NCBI RefSeq assembly: GCF_003751785.1
Contig: NZ_RKIE01000003.1
Span: 372,001 to 436,000 of the forward strand
Reading direction: 5' to 3'
Length of the DNA stretch: 64,000 nucleotides
Source of the DNA: Frigoribacterium sp. PhB160
GTDB lineage: Bacteria; Actinomycetota; Actinomycetes; Actinomycetales; Microbacteriaceae
The notes beneath the pieces were generated by a model. It had not been told where the DNA came from. It worked only from the letters and a program-made list of their open reading frames with translations, and ran no database searches. Below, piece by piece: positions 1 to 7,684 of the stretch; the stretch's first letter is position 1; each line of letters opens with the position of its first letter. Position numbers and translations under genes: made by a program.

Positions 1-1
1 G

Positions 2-466
2 ACCAACCACGAAGCGCTCCTTGATCCAGCAGTTTGGCGTCGGTTCGAGGTGCAGGTGCCGATCCCCGTACCTGCCGTTCCCGAACGAATTGCCATTGTC
101 GCCGCAGCTTTGGGCGACACCCCCGGCATCGAGGCGGAAGCGAAGCTCATCGTCTGGATGACCGATGGCTTTTCAGGGGCGGAGGTGACCACGGTGTGCA
201 AGAAATGGCGGAAGCGCCAAATTGTGGACGGTCTAGCCCGCACCGACGCAGTGCAATTGATCATGCAGGTCACGGCTTCCACTGCAGCGCGTTTTGGTGC
301 AGCGGATCGTCCTGAGTGGCCGAACCGTGAAGCTCTCATCGCCGATCTAGTCCTGAGTGACACTCTTCACTTCTCCCAGGGTGAACTGGCACATTTGTTC
401 GGCATCAGCACCAAGACCGTAAGCCGCCTAGTGAATAAAATTCAGAGCGAGGATGGCAATGCCTAA
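2..466 (+). CDS. AAA+ ATPase, C-terminal part (cut by window edge)
   Basis: The reading frame is open from base 2 and carries the end of an AAA+ ATPase. The first residues, TNHEALLDPAVWRRF, are the second region of homology of AAA proteins with the arginine finger (WRRF). The AAA lid follows, and the last 30 residues (FSQGELAHLFGISTKTVSRL) form a helix-turn-helix-like segment. Walker A and B lie outside the window. The stop overlaps the start region of the subtilase gene downstream, so the two are translated together. AAA ATPase plus subtilase gene pairs are a recurrent two-gene arrangement; the ATPase presumably feeds or gates the protease. A role in defence is inference from the neighbourhood. 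Base composition is lower in GC than the core genes of this window. Confidence 0.85.
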   Translation, partial: TNHEALLDPAVWRRFEVQVPIPVPAVPERIAIVAAALGDTPGIEAEAKLIVWMTDGFSGAEVTTVCKKWRKRQIVDGLARTDAVQLIMQVTASTAARFGAADRPEWPNREALIADLVLSDTLHFSQGELAHLFGISTKTVSRLVNKIQSEDGNA

Positions 467-2987
467 CCAGCCAGTCCAGATCGTCACAAACCCGCAGCGG
501 CTGACGCAACGGCGCGACAAACCGTCCCCAAATTCCGCCGGTACCGATTTTTTCGCAGGCAATGACGCTGGATTTGCTCGCCATCAGGTGCGGTTGACGA
601 CGCAACTCGCCAGCATCATTAGCGCACTAGAAGTGCCTACGTACATGAATGATTACAATGGCTTGGGTTTTGTAATCGTCAAGATGAGTTCCCAAGCCAT
701 CGCTAAAACACACCGGCCGCAGATACGCCTGTTCAAGAAGAATGCAGTTCCTCATGTGGCCACGCGGGGCATTGGAGAACCAATCTTCGCCTGTACCCCG
801 GAGACGCTTCGTGGAGTCCTTGAGCGGCTCCGTCAAGCTGAACTCAGCGTCGGTACCAAAACGCTAAAAACTGGAGAGATCGTCGCGAACCCGACGAGAG
901 CCCGGTGCGAAGCGTCTGCAATCGCGAGCATTGAGCTGTGGTCTGTCGCAGACAAGCGTGCCTTCGATGCTGAGGATGGGGTTGCGTGGCTGAGTCGGTC
1001 CGGGTCGGGTGGCAGATACCACGTGGAGCTCTTCCCATTTGGTGGGGTGTCAGCACCGGCATCTCTGACACGTGCTGGCCAGAGCGCAGCGCGAGCGCTC
1101 GAGAACGACCTCACCAACGTCTCCGTTGACATAAATGCGCAAGCGGCTCGCGGGGTGGGCGGCCCGCTTGCTCTGTCTGTGGCTGTGCTTGAACCAGGCG
1201 TCCCCGGGCGTACTGAACTCGGAATCACACTCGAGGAAGTCGGAACCGCGCTTCGAAGCCGCGGGAACCCAGCCCCCAACGTCGACGTCGACGAACATGC
1301 GCGTGTTCTCAACGCTCTCGAACGCAACCCGCTCGTACGCTCCATCACGCTCCCGCCGCTCCCCTCAGCCACGCAGGGAGAGGCTGCAGCCACCGGCGCC
1401 CTGGCCTTGCCCGTCCTCCCGGGCCCCGACGAACAGACCCTGCCGATCATCGGTGTACTGGATGGGGGCGTTGGGTCCGTGCTCGACCCTTGGGTTGTCG
1501 ACCGCTGGACGGTGATAAGTCCATCGGACACGGACGCGGAGCATGGCACGTTCATCAGTGGCCTCCTGATCGCGGCAGGACCGCTTAACCCGTCGCTTTT
1601 GGATTCAGCACGTCCGGCCTGCCGGATACTGGACCTTAAGGTGTTACCAGCGGACCCTGGAGGCACTGGTGTCAACTTTGGCCGCTACTACCCCGGTGGA
1701 GCCGCGGAGTTTCTCGACGAAATTGAAGACGCTGTCCGAGATGCCAGGAAACGGTATGACGTCCGAATATTTAACTTAAGCGTAAATTTTGACGGGCCCG
1801 GCGACGACGCGCGTTACGGCTTCGCGGCGCAGCGTTTGGACGAGATAGCGCGACAGCACGACGTCATATTTGTGATATCCGGCGGCAACCTTGTGCCAAG
1901 TGATCAACGTGCCGAGTGGGGTACGAATCCTGACCGAAACCTTGCTGCGCTGGTTCGGGAGACAAGGACGACGGTCTCGGAACCCGCTGAGAGTTTGTTT
2001 AACCTGTCAGTAAGTGCGTTGAACCCACCTGGTATTGGTGGACAGGTGCCCTATGCCCTCACTAGGTACAGTCGAAGAGGGCCGGGGTTGCGCGGAGCTA
2101 CAAAACCAGATCTTGCGCATATCGGCGGTAGCGGCACGTACGACAGCGTCGCTGGTTACGGCCTGGTCTCAGTCGATGAGGCCGGAGCGGAAGTCACGGA
2201 CTGCGGGACCAGCTTCGCGGCGCCCCTTGTCGCGCGCGAGCTCGCTGACCTCGACGTCGCCATTCAGGGGGATGTGCCCCGTGAGGTGCTCCTGGCTCTC
2301 CTGATCCACGAGGCGAGAATGCCGAAGCAACTTCAGAAGGGGTCAATCGGTGCAGTCGCAACCCAGCTTGCAGGTTTCGGCGTGCCCAGCCAGACGCACC
2401 ACACTCTGGAGCGTCCCGACTCGGAAATCGTAATGGTCTTTAACAGCACTGTGCTGCCACGCGAGGAGCACAGTTTGGACTTCTCCTGGCCGGCTGCCCT
2501 AACCACAAACGGTAAGTGCCGCGGGTATGCCCGGCTGACTTTGGTTGCGCGGCCGGTTCTTGCCTACGAGCACGGGGACGAACGTATTCGCGTCAACATC
2601 GACGCTAAGCTCATGCAGCAAAATGAGGATGGCGGGTTCAACAATGTGCTGAAGCCTGTCCACAACCCCAACGCCATGGCCAACCCAAAGACCGAACGCG
2701 AACGGCTGCGAGAGAATCACAAGTGGCAGGTCGTGAAGAGGTTCGAGACGGCCAACATGCGTGGACGTGGCAGCAGCTCGACGTGGCGGTTCTTTGTTGA
2801 GTACCTGACCCGCGCGGAAGAGCCGCTCCCGATTAAGGGCGTCGAGTTCGCCGCGGTCCTCACGATTTCCGACCCCAAGGGCGTCGCACCGGTTTTTCAG
2901 CAGATGCGACAACAACTAAACGCACGAGGGGTGCAGACCACTGACATTCGGGTCGGAATTCGCAACCGAGTCAGCACGCGAATCTGA
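459..2987 (+). CDS. Subtilase family (S8) serine peptidase
   Basis: A cytoplasmic subtilase of about 840 residues with no signal peptide. Numbered from the ATG at 453, the triad is Asp337 (VLDGG), His364 (EHGTFISG) and Ser587 (GTSFAAP), with the oxyanion region ahead of the serine; all motifs are intact, so an active protease is expected. About 330 residues precede the Asp, and about 250 residues after the Ser form a separate C-terminal domain. An ATG at 453 is possible, but GAGCGAGG lies 6 bases before the ATG at 459 and abuts the one at 453, so 459 is preferred. The gene overlaps the upstream AAA+ ATPase gene, which supports a two-protein machine. The substrate is unknown. The subtilase call is secure; the defence role is inferred. 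Confidence 0.88.
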   Translation: MPNQPVQIVTNPQRLTQRRDKPSPNSAGTDFFAGNDAGFARHQVRLTTQLASIISALEVPTYMNDYNGLGFVIVKMSSQAIAKTHRPQIRLFKKNAVPHVATRGIGEPIFACTPETLRGVLERLRQAELSVGTKTLKTGEIVANPTRARCEASAIASIELWSVADKRAFDAEDGVAWLSRSGSGGRYHVELFPFGGVSAPASLTRAGQSAARALENDLTNVSVDINAQAARGVGGPLALSVAVLEPGVPGRTELGITLEEVGTALRSRGNPAPNVDVDEHARVLNALERNPLVRSITLPPLPSATQGEAAATGALALPVLPGPDEQTLPIIGVLDGGVGSVLDPWVVDRWTVISPSDTDAEHGTFISGLLIAAGPLNPSLLDSARPACRILDLKVLPADPGGTGVNFGRYYPGGAAEFLDEIEDAVRDARKRYDVRIFNLSVNFDGPGDDARYGFAAQRLDEIARQHDVIFVISGGNLVPSDQRAEWGTNPDRNLAALVRETRTTVSEPAESLFNLSVSALNPPGIGGQVPYALTRYSRRGPGLRGATKPDLAHIGGSGTYDSVAGYGLVSVDEAGAEVTDCGTSFAAPLVARELADLDVAIQGDVPREVLLALLIHEARMPKQLQKGSIGAVATQLAGFGVPSQTHHTLERPDSEIVMVFNSTVLPREEHSLDFSWPAALTTNGKCRGYARLTLVARPVLAYEHGDERIRVNIDAKLMQQNEDGGFNNVLKPVHNPNAMANPKTERERLRENHKWQVVKRFETANMRGRGSSSTWRFFVEYLTRAEEPLPIKGVEFAAVLTISDPKGVAPVFQQMRQQLNARGVQTTDIRVGIRNRVSTRI

Positions 2988-3051
2988 CGTGCGGGACCCG
3001 GAGAGATGCGTCGGAACCACTGTCGGCTCTGGCGGCCCCGTGGCCCGAACC

Positions 3052-3216
3052 TTACTTCTTCTTGGACTGATCCTTCTCGGGGGAAGGCGCCGTCTTCTTG
3101 GCCTGAGCGCTCGCGCTGCTCCGCGTCACATACTTGCCGGTCGTCGGGTTTACTCGGACGCCGCTGACGCGGTATGCCCCGTTCCCTAGGCTCTGAAGTG
3201 AGTAGCCGTTTGCCAT
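3052..3216 (-). CDS. 54-residue basic hypothetical protein
   Basis: This small gene starts at an ATG at 3216, six bases after a good GGAG ribosome-binding site (GCAGGAGACAGAC). It lies 25 bases downstream of the SIR2-like gene on the same strand, so it is probably the third gene of the CHAT-SIR2 operon. The first half (MANGYSLQSLGNGAYRVSGV and on to NPTTGKYV) looks like a compact beta fold; the tail is lysine- and serine-rich and ends in KKK, suggesting nucleic-acid or membrane contact. I do not recognise a family. It converges on the subtilase gene and leaves a 64-base gap with no clear terminator. Confidence 0.6.
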   Translation of the reverse strand: MANGYSLQSLGNGAYRVSGVRVNPTTGKYVTRSSASAQAKKTAPSPEKDQSKKK

Positions 3217-3241
3217 GTCTGTCTCCTGCCTAATTTGGAGT

Positions 3242-4642
3242 CTACGTCCTGGACACGGATCCGGTAGATGCAACGAGCCGTTCGCCCCAGTCGACCGCGA
3301 TGTCAAGTGTCGTGTCCATCCACATTGCCGTCGACTGGAAGTAGGTCTCGGCGCTTCCAGGCAAGCCAACGCTTAGGACGGCTGACGCGATTCCCGGAAG
3401 GCCGTCGAGTTCCACGCGAATTGGGGTGGCAAAGACGGTACCCCAGCGACTCGTCGTTCCCTCTTGCAGGTCCTGAAACACCGTCGCTTCGGCGCCGAGC
3501 GCACGGCCCGCGATCCACTGGCTGTCGTGACCGCTAGGCACGTGGCGCACATCGTCGATGGAGCGGAAGCAGCGATCTTGAGCTGCGTAACGAGCAACGT
3601 TGCCTTGCCCGTCTGCGATCCATAGCGTTGCGTTCAGGCGGTCGACGTTAAACGCCGTGCAGAGCGAGGTGGCGTCCGAAAGCAGCTGATCTGAGTACGC
3701 CTGCTGCAGGTCCTGAAACGAGTCGACATGCGCCTGCCACAGAGTGGCAGCTCGCTCCTGCGGTGCGCGGTAGCCGGGTGCATGTAGATGCCGCAACTCT
3801 CGAATGATCTGCGCGGCATCCGAGTGGTCTTCGAGGATCACGGGAGTAAGACCCGCTGCGCTCCACTGATCAGCCAACGCCTCCTTGATCTGGTCGAACT
3901 CCGGCCTTGTGACGTGAAACGATTCCCTGGCCAGAAGTACCAACGCGTTCGATGCGTCGGGAGCGGCCAGGGCCACGTGTAGCCAACGCCGAACGTCGGG
4001 GTCGCGGTAGGACGTTCCTGCGATCACGATGGCCCCTTTCTTGGCGCACGCGATAAGCAGGCGTTGCTGCCACGAATCCGGGTCTCCTAGCAGCTCGTTA
4101 AAGTCGGAAAGGGTAAGCACGACATCTTGGCTCTCGCGCACTGATGCAACGCCGTGGAGGTGATGCACCGGAATCGTTCCAGCAGGCCGTTGGTCGTCGA
4201 TTCGGGGCTCAGCAGTGACCGCATCGCCAGCTTCGTCGATTGCATCCTCGATAAGCGTGTCGAAATTCAGGGTGATAACCGTGGACTCTCCCAAATCTCC
4301 GGCCAATGCGTGGCTTGCTGCCGCAATGTGCAGAGGTGACGGGGACAAGTCGTTGAGATTCGAATAGAGCGCTGCTCGAACGTATTGGTCCCAACGCTTC
4401 CCGAGCCGCCGGCGTGCCGCTTCCGCTACGAGCAAAGGGTCTTGTCGATTAACCAACAACCACGCGGCGTCCTGATCGGGAACTGACCCAGAGGCACGAA
4501 GGAGCCGGACTGCTAGCTCCTCCCACCCGGGCAAGCCTGACGCTGCTGATGCGCCAGCGCCGAGCAATAGCGTGACGTGTTGGTCACTTCCTGAGTCACG
4601 GAAGGAGCCCATCGTTGCAGCGGTCAAGTCGGGCGCGCTCAC
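3242..4642 (-). CDS. SIR2-like NAD-binding protein with C-terminal GAF-like domain
   Basis: The N-terminal half is a SIR2-like Rossmann domain: GAGAS at residues 28-32, the NFD pair (Asn126, Asp128) and HLHG at 161-164 with the presumed catalytic His163. Proteins of this class in defence systems usually hydrolyse NAD+ rather than deacetylate proteins; no zinc-binding Cys pairs are seen, which favours that. Residues of roughly 325-455 have the pattern of a GAF sensor domain (LWIADGQGNVARYAAQ, then VFATPIRVELDGLPGIASAV). The gene lies 80 bases after a CHAT protease gene on the same strand. The start is a GTG at 4642 inside a palindrome; an ATG at 4612 is the alternative. The reading as an NADase effector is inference. 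Confidence 0.75.
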   Translation of the reverse strand: MSAPDLTAATMGSFRDSGSDQHVTLLLGAGASAASGLPGWEELAVRLLRASGSVPDQDAAWLLVNRQDPLLVAEAARRRLGKRWDQYVRAALYSNLNDLSPSPLHIAAASHALAGDLGESTVITLNFDTLIEDAIDEAGDAVTAEPRIDDQRPAGTIPVHHLHGVASVRESQDVVLTLSDFNELLGDPDSWQQRLLIACAKKGAIVIAGTSYRDPDVRRWLHVALAAPDASNALVLLARESFHVTRPEFDQIKEALADQWSAAGLTPVILEDHSDAAQIIRELRHLHAPGYRAPQERAATLWQAHVDSFQDLQQAYSDQLLSDATSLCTAFNVDRLNATLWIADGQGNVARYAAQDRCFRSIDDVRHVPSGHDSQWIAGRALGAEATVFQDLQEGTTSRWGTVFATPIRVELDGLPGIASAVLSVGLPGSAETYFQSTAMWMDTTLDIAVDWGERLVASTGSVSRT

Positions 4643-4655
4643 AGCATCATGCTGT
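4641..4655. promoter_or_regulatory. Perfect palindrome over the start of the SIR2-like gene
   Basis: ACAGCATCATGCTGT has 7-base arms around one central base. It lies between the CHAT and SIR2-like genes and overlaps the GTG start codon of the latter (4640-4642). It could be an operator or a translational hairpin. No regulator gene is adjacent. Confidence 0.35.
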
Positions 4656-4722
4656 CACACGAGCCACGCTCGCGGTTTCCGACGGTGGCGAGCCTCACGC
4701 TTTGTCATTGAGCGCCCACGCC

Positions 4723-5817
4723 TTAAGCGTCCGGGGGTAGCTCGGGCAGTACGAGGCGGGTCTCGTAAGGGTTGTAGCCCTCAGCGGCATGCAGCTGTGG
4801 AAGATCATGATCAGGCAGCCCCATCATCTCTAGAGCTGTCTTTGCGAGATCGTGCGAGGAGCCGATGGACTGTCCGTCCGCGATGGACGCGTAGAAGCGT
4901 GCCGCGTAGTTGATGGCGTCAGAATCCCCTATTGAGTCGGAATGACCAATAGCGAAGGCCGCGATGCTTTCTGTCAGACGGTAAGCCTGTGCAGCGGTCC
5001 TGCACGCATTGAGGACGACGAGAAGCGGAGTTTCGTCGACAGCTTGTAGAGCACGCCCCAGTAGCCGGCCGGACATCGTATGACCGTCATTGTGGGCGTC
5101 GACATCTTCTTCGAAGACAATGACGTCCTCGTTGCCGTGGCCGGAGAAGTGGACGACGTGAGGGGTGCCCTGCGTGAGACCGTTCAGAAGGTCTGCGCCC
5201 GTCGCAGCAGGCCTGACGTCGAGTCGAACCTGGTCGCGACCAGACGCGAACCGAACTGCATCCTGAATTTGCTTCTGCTCGCGTCCGACGCGCAGGTCAT
5301 CTCGGCCTGACGAGGTGAGGATAAGGATGCGGAGGCGCTCTTTCTTCGGCTGTCGAAGGTCGGCTATTGCCCTCTCGTGCACGTCGAAGCGCATCGCCAT
5401 CTCGTCGCGCAGACGGCCCGTCTCGGCTCTGACTGTCGTCACTTGCTGAGCTCGTTGCCTTTCTAGGGCAGTGTCGGTCTGCTGACGCTTTCGTTCCGAC
5501 GCCCTTAGTTCCGAGGCTTCGGCGGCTGACATCTGCCTTTGAAGAGCTACTTCTTCGGCTAGGCACTTGCTCGCCTTGGTCTGCCAAGCGGCGGCGTCCT
5601 TGCCGGCGGTGTTGGCGTCCTGCTCGTACCTGTCTGCGTCCCGCGATCGGGACTTGCGCGTCGACTCGCTGCTTGTCTTGGATGCAGCAGTCCGAGCCTT
5701 TGTCGCATCCGCCCGCTTGGCGTTCTCTTTCGTTCGTGCCGCCGAGGCCTTCTTCTCCGCATCGGCCTTCTGCGCGCGCTTCCGTTCGAGTTGAGATCGA
5801 ATCGTCGAGCTGCTCAT
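4723..5817 (-). CDS. CHAT-domain protease with N-terminal coiled coil
   Basis: Residues 1-155 are almost entirely charged and alanine-rich, a long coiled coil (KADAEKKASAARTKENAKR and similar). Residues 160-364 form a CHAT (caspase HetF associated with TPRs) domain: RLRILILTSS opens the first strand, VVHFSGHG carries the catalytic His227 and VVLNACRT the catalytic Cys272. Bacterial CHAT proteases act in defence and cell-suicide pathways, often switched on by a partner. Here the following genes encode a SIR2-like protein and a small basic protein, probably one transcript. The start codon sits a few bases after a TAGCCT box, which could be the -10 element of a leaderless transcript. Its activator and target are unknown. 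Confidence 0.82.
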   Translation of the reverse strand: MSSSTIRSQLERKRAQKADAEKKASAARTKENAKRADATKARTAASKTSSESTRKSRSRDADRYEQDANTAGKDAAAWQTKASKCLAEEVALQRQMSAAEASELRASERKRQQTDTALERQRAQQVTTVRAETGRLRDEMAMRFDVHERAIADLRQPKKERLRILILTSSGRDDLRVGREQKQIQDAVRFASGRDQVRLDVRPAATGADLLNGLTQGTPHVVHFSGHGNEDVIVFEEDVDAHNDGHTMSGRLLGRALQAVDETPLLVVLNACRTAAQAYRLTESIAAFAIGHSDSIGDSDAINYAARFYASIADGQSIGSSHDLAKTALEMMGLPDHDLPQLHAAEGYNPYETRLVLPELPPDA

Positions 5818-6171
5818 GGTGCGAGGCTAAGGGAACGCCCCGACTCTTGGGCGCAGAAGAGTTCGAAAAGTCCCGCGGTGCGGTGACCTACGGTTCTTCT
5901 CCCGCCGTACGCGCATGGGGTGTTCATGCTTGAGGATCACCCACGAGGCGGAAGCGAGGCTCCCCGCCTCGGTCAAGCCACCAACAAATTGGCAACAGTG
6001 AGGCCTGGGGCTCCAGAACGTTTGCCGGGTTGCGGGCGCCGCCGCGGCAAGGGGAAGCCCGACACGCCCCGAGGGCGGCGGGGGCTGGCAGGGGAAATCG
6101 CTCTGACGTTCGGGGGAAACCCAGCTTTGGTCTAGGGTCCGAGGCCCCAGTCTGCAACGATCGAGGGGATC
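5818..6171. other. Gap without a convincing gene
   Basis: This roughly 350-base stretch lies between the CHAT gene and the first direct repeat. A plus-strand frame (5920-6135) is open, but its translation is proline- and arginine-rich with no recognisable domain or ribosome-binding site. The CHAT promoter should lie at the left edge. Because a strong terminator with a plus-strand U-run follows at 6238, a small plus-strand RNA cannot be ruled out. Confidence 0.4.
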
Positions 6172-6190
6172 TGCAAACAGCCCGCCAAAG
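6172..6190 (+). repeat. 19-base direct repeat, left copy
   Basis: TGCAAACAGCCCGCCAAAG occurs here and again at 24078-24096 in the same orientation; the 7 bases before it match in 5 of 7 positions (GGGGATC against GGAGATG). A strong terminator follows in both places. This copy is continued by GGTTGTTTGC, which can pair back on GCAAACAGCC. The two copies bracket 17.9 kb and could be attachment or recombination sites. No integrase gene lies between them. Confidence 0.55.
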
Positions 6191-6237
6191 GGTTGTTTGC
6201 GGATTCAACAGAATCTGTTTGCGAGTCCCAAGCCAAG

Positions 6238-6267
6238 AAAAAACCCCCGAGAAATCGGGGGTTTTTT
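6238..6267. terminator. Bidirectional rho-independent terminator
   Basis: An A-run, CCCCCGA, a GAAA loop, TCGGGGG and six T residues form a textbook terminator that works on both strands. No complete gene ends just before it on the plus strand, so it is probably a leftover of an older arrangement or ends a short RNA. Confidence 0.85.
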
Positions 6268-6268
6268 C

Positions 6269-6451
6269 GTGCGCAGCTCAGTCTTGAGCCGGTTAGCGGT
6301 TGGTAGCCGAAGTATCAGGTCAGTGGCAGAGGCTGCGGGCGTTACTCACACGACTCTGCTGAGTGTCTTGGCGGGCCAGGTCTGGCCAGACCTCGAAACG
6401 ATCGCGAAGCTCGAGCGTGGCCTCGGAGTCGCCCTCTGGCCGCGCGACTAG
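6269..6451 (+). pseudogene. Helix-turn-helix (XRE-like) gene remnant
   Basis: The last 40 residues (VAEAAGVTHTTLLSVLAG, then WPDLETIAKLERGLGVALWP) match the C-terminal part of short XRE-type helix-turn-helix regulators, including the typical LWP ending. The usual N-terminal helix is missing, and the frame runs straight out of the terminator at 6238-6267. A GTG at 6269 could start a 60-residue protein, but no ribosome-binding site precedes it. It is most likely a 5'-truncated gene at an insertion or deletion boundary. Confidence 0.5.
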
Positions 6452-6478
6452 CGATCGCCCCTGAGTGTCCCTTCGTGG

Positions 6479-7024
6479 TCACGACGGCTCCCCGTCTTCC
6501 GTTGACGCTAGGTTTGCTGGTAGCGACGAAAGATCCTCTGGAACGTCCACCATGGCCACTTCGCTGGCCCGCGGAATTCGCGCGAAGCGTCCCTGGTCGG
6601 GACTGGGCAGGTCGGCAAGCCAGGCGGCTCCCCGCTCCACGAGTCGGGTTCGAAGCGACGCTGCAGTGATGCCGTCTCCACGATCCGTGACCGGAGTTGC
6701 CTCGAGTTGAAACTCGCCGAGCCGCAGGCACGCGAGTACGTAGGCAACGTAGGTCTCCCTCGCATGGGTCACGAGCTCGTTCGGAGCGTTCTCGCTGCTT
6801 GTCTCGCGCAGCGCCTCCGCTGGTGACGCCCAGCTGACGGACGCTTCGTGCTCCCCAGTGGTAGCCGAGAGTCCAAAGAGGGGACCCTTCGCGTGGGCGC
6901 TCCAACTGACTTACATACTTGCGCCGTCATTCAGCAAATCGCTGAGATCCAGCACCCGCCCCTGGACCGTGATGATGCCGAAAGCTCTTCGGTGCCCGAG
7001 GCCCGCCGCGTCATTCGTGCTCAT
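6479..7024 (-). pseudogene. Hypothetical gene interrupted by an in-frame TAA
   Basis: Read from the ATG at 7024, one frame runs 182 codons to the stop at 6479 with a single interruption: a TAA at 6911-6913 after codon 37 (ending LNDGASM). The continuation (SWSAHAKGPLFGL, TYVAYVLACLRLGEFQL, LRTRLVERGAAWLADLP) reads like an ordinary soluble protein but has no start codon of its own before a GTG at 6772. The simplest view is a nonsense-mutated gene; a 97-residue protein from the GTG is the alternative. The family is not recognised. Confidence 0.45.
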
Positions 7025-7090
7025 GGTCATTAGTATTACCACGCCCTGGGGCTTGATGCCAGGTTTGTACCCAATGAAGGCGGTGGCGGA

Positions 7091-7522
7091 GTGAACGAGA
7101 GCGAGCTTGTCGAGGGGCAGCATCAGATTGTTGGGTTGGCAGCGAGCCCGAAGGCGGTGGCTGTGTGGGGGGCAGACGACTCTCGGGTTGCTTCCGGCTG
7201 GCGACTGAGCGCTGTGGACCTCGGCATGAAAGACGGCAGGCCCTTCGGAGCCCTTGGCTTTGACGCGCTCGACAGCTCCCGCCACGTACGGGTCGCCGTC
7301 CGATGGGATCACGTGTACGACCAGTTGCAGTGTTTTGTCACAGACCGGGCGTTTATCGGCCCGCAGCGAGAAGCACTCGAGCGCGATGCCCGTCACCGTG
7401 TCGGAGCGCTGATGGCTGCTTATGCTCAAGTCGGACTGTCGATCGCTGCAGGAGTCGTCGCGGAGGGCGCCATCAAGGCTGCCGCAAATCTCATTCCAAC
7501 TGGTCCGAATCGGCCCTCATGA
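7091..7522 (+). CDS. Hypothetical protein, 143 residues
   Basis: This frame has a GTG start preceded by GGCGGAG and codon use typical of the less GC-rich genes here. The protein has a polar N-terminal region with several Trp and Asp residues (VAVWGADDSRVASGW) and a hydrophobic helix near the end (MAAYAQVGLSIAAGVVAEG) that could associate with the membrane. I recognise no domain. The opposite strand is also open over part of this stretch but reads as a Cys- and His-scattered shadow. It lies between debris and the DUF3800 gene and has no obvious operon partner. Confidence 0.45.
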   Translation: MNESELVEGQHQIVGLAASPKAVAVWGADDSRVASGWRLSAVDLGMKDGRPFGALGFDALDSSRHVRVAVRWDHVYDQLQCFVTDRAFIGPQREALERDARHRVGALMAAYAQVGLSIAAGVVAEGAIKAAANLIPTGPNRPS

Positions 7523-7684
7523 CTGCCGTGCCGCAGTGCGAGTATGAGCCGAGGAATGTTCAGAGTGCGTGATAAGTTGGACAGTACGAACGGTCAAGAG
7601 GCCACGGGGACAACGCCAGGTTTGCTGTCAAACCCTTCTGGACATCCAGTTGAGGCGCCCCGGGCTCCTTGGCCGTTCGTCGTG

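Noticed and set aside
5920-6135. A 71-codon plus-strand frame in the gap after the CHAT gene
   Set aside because: No ribosome-binding site, Pro/Arg/Gly-rich translation and no recognisable family.
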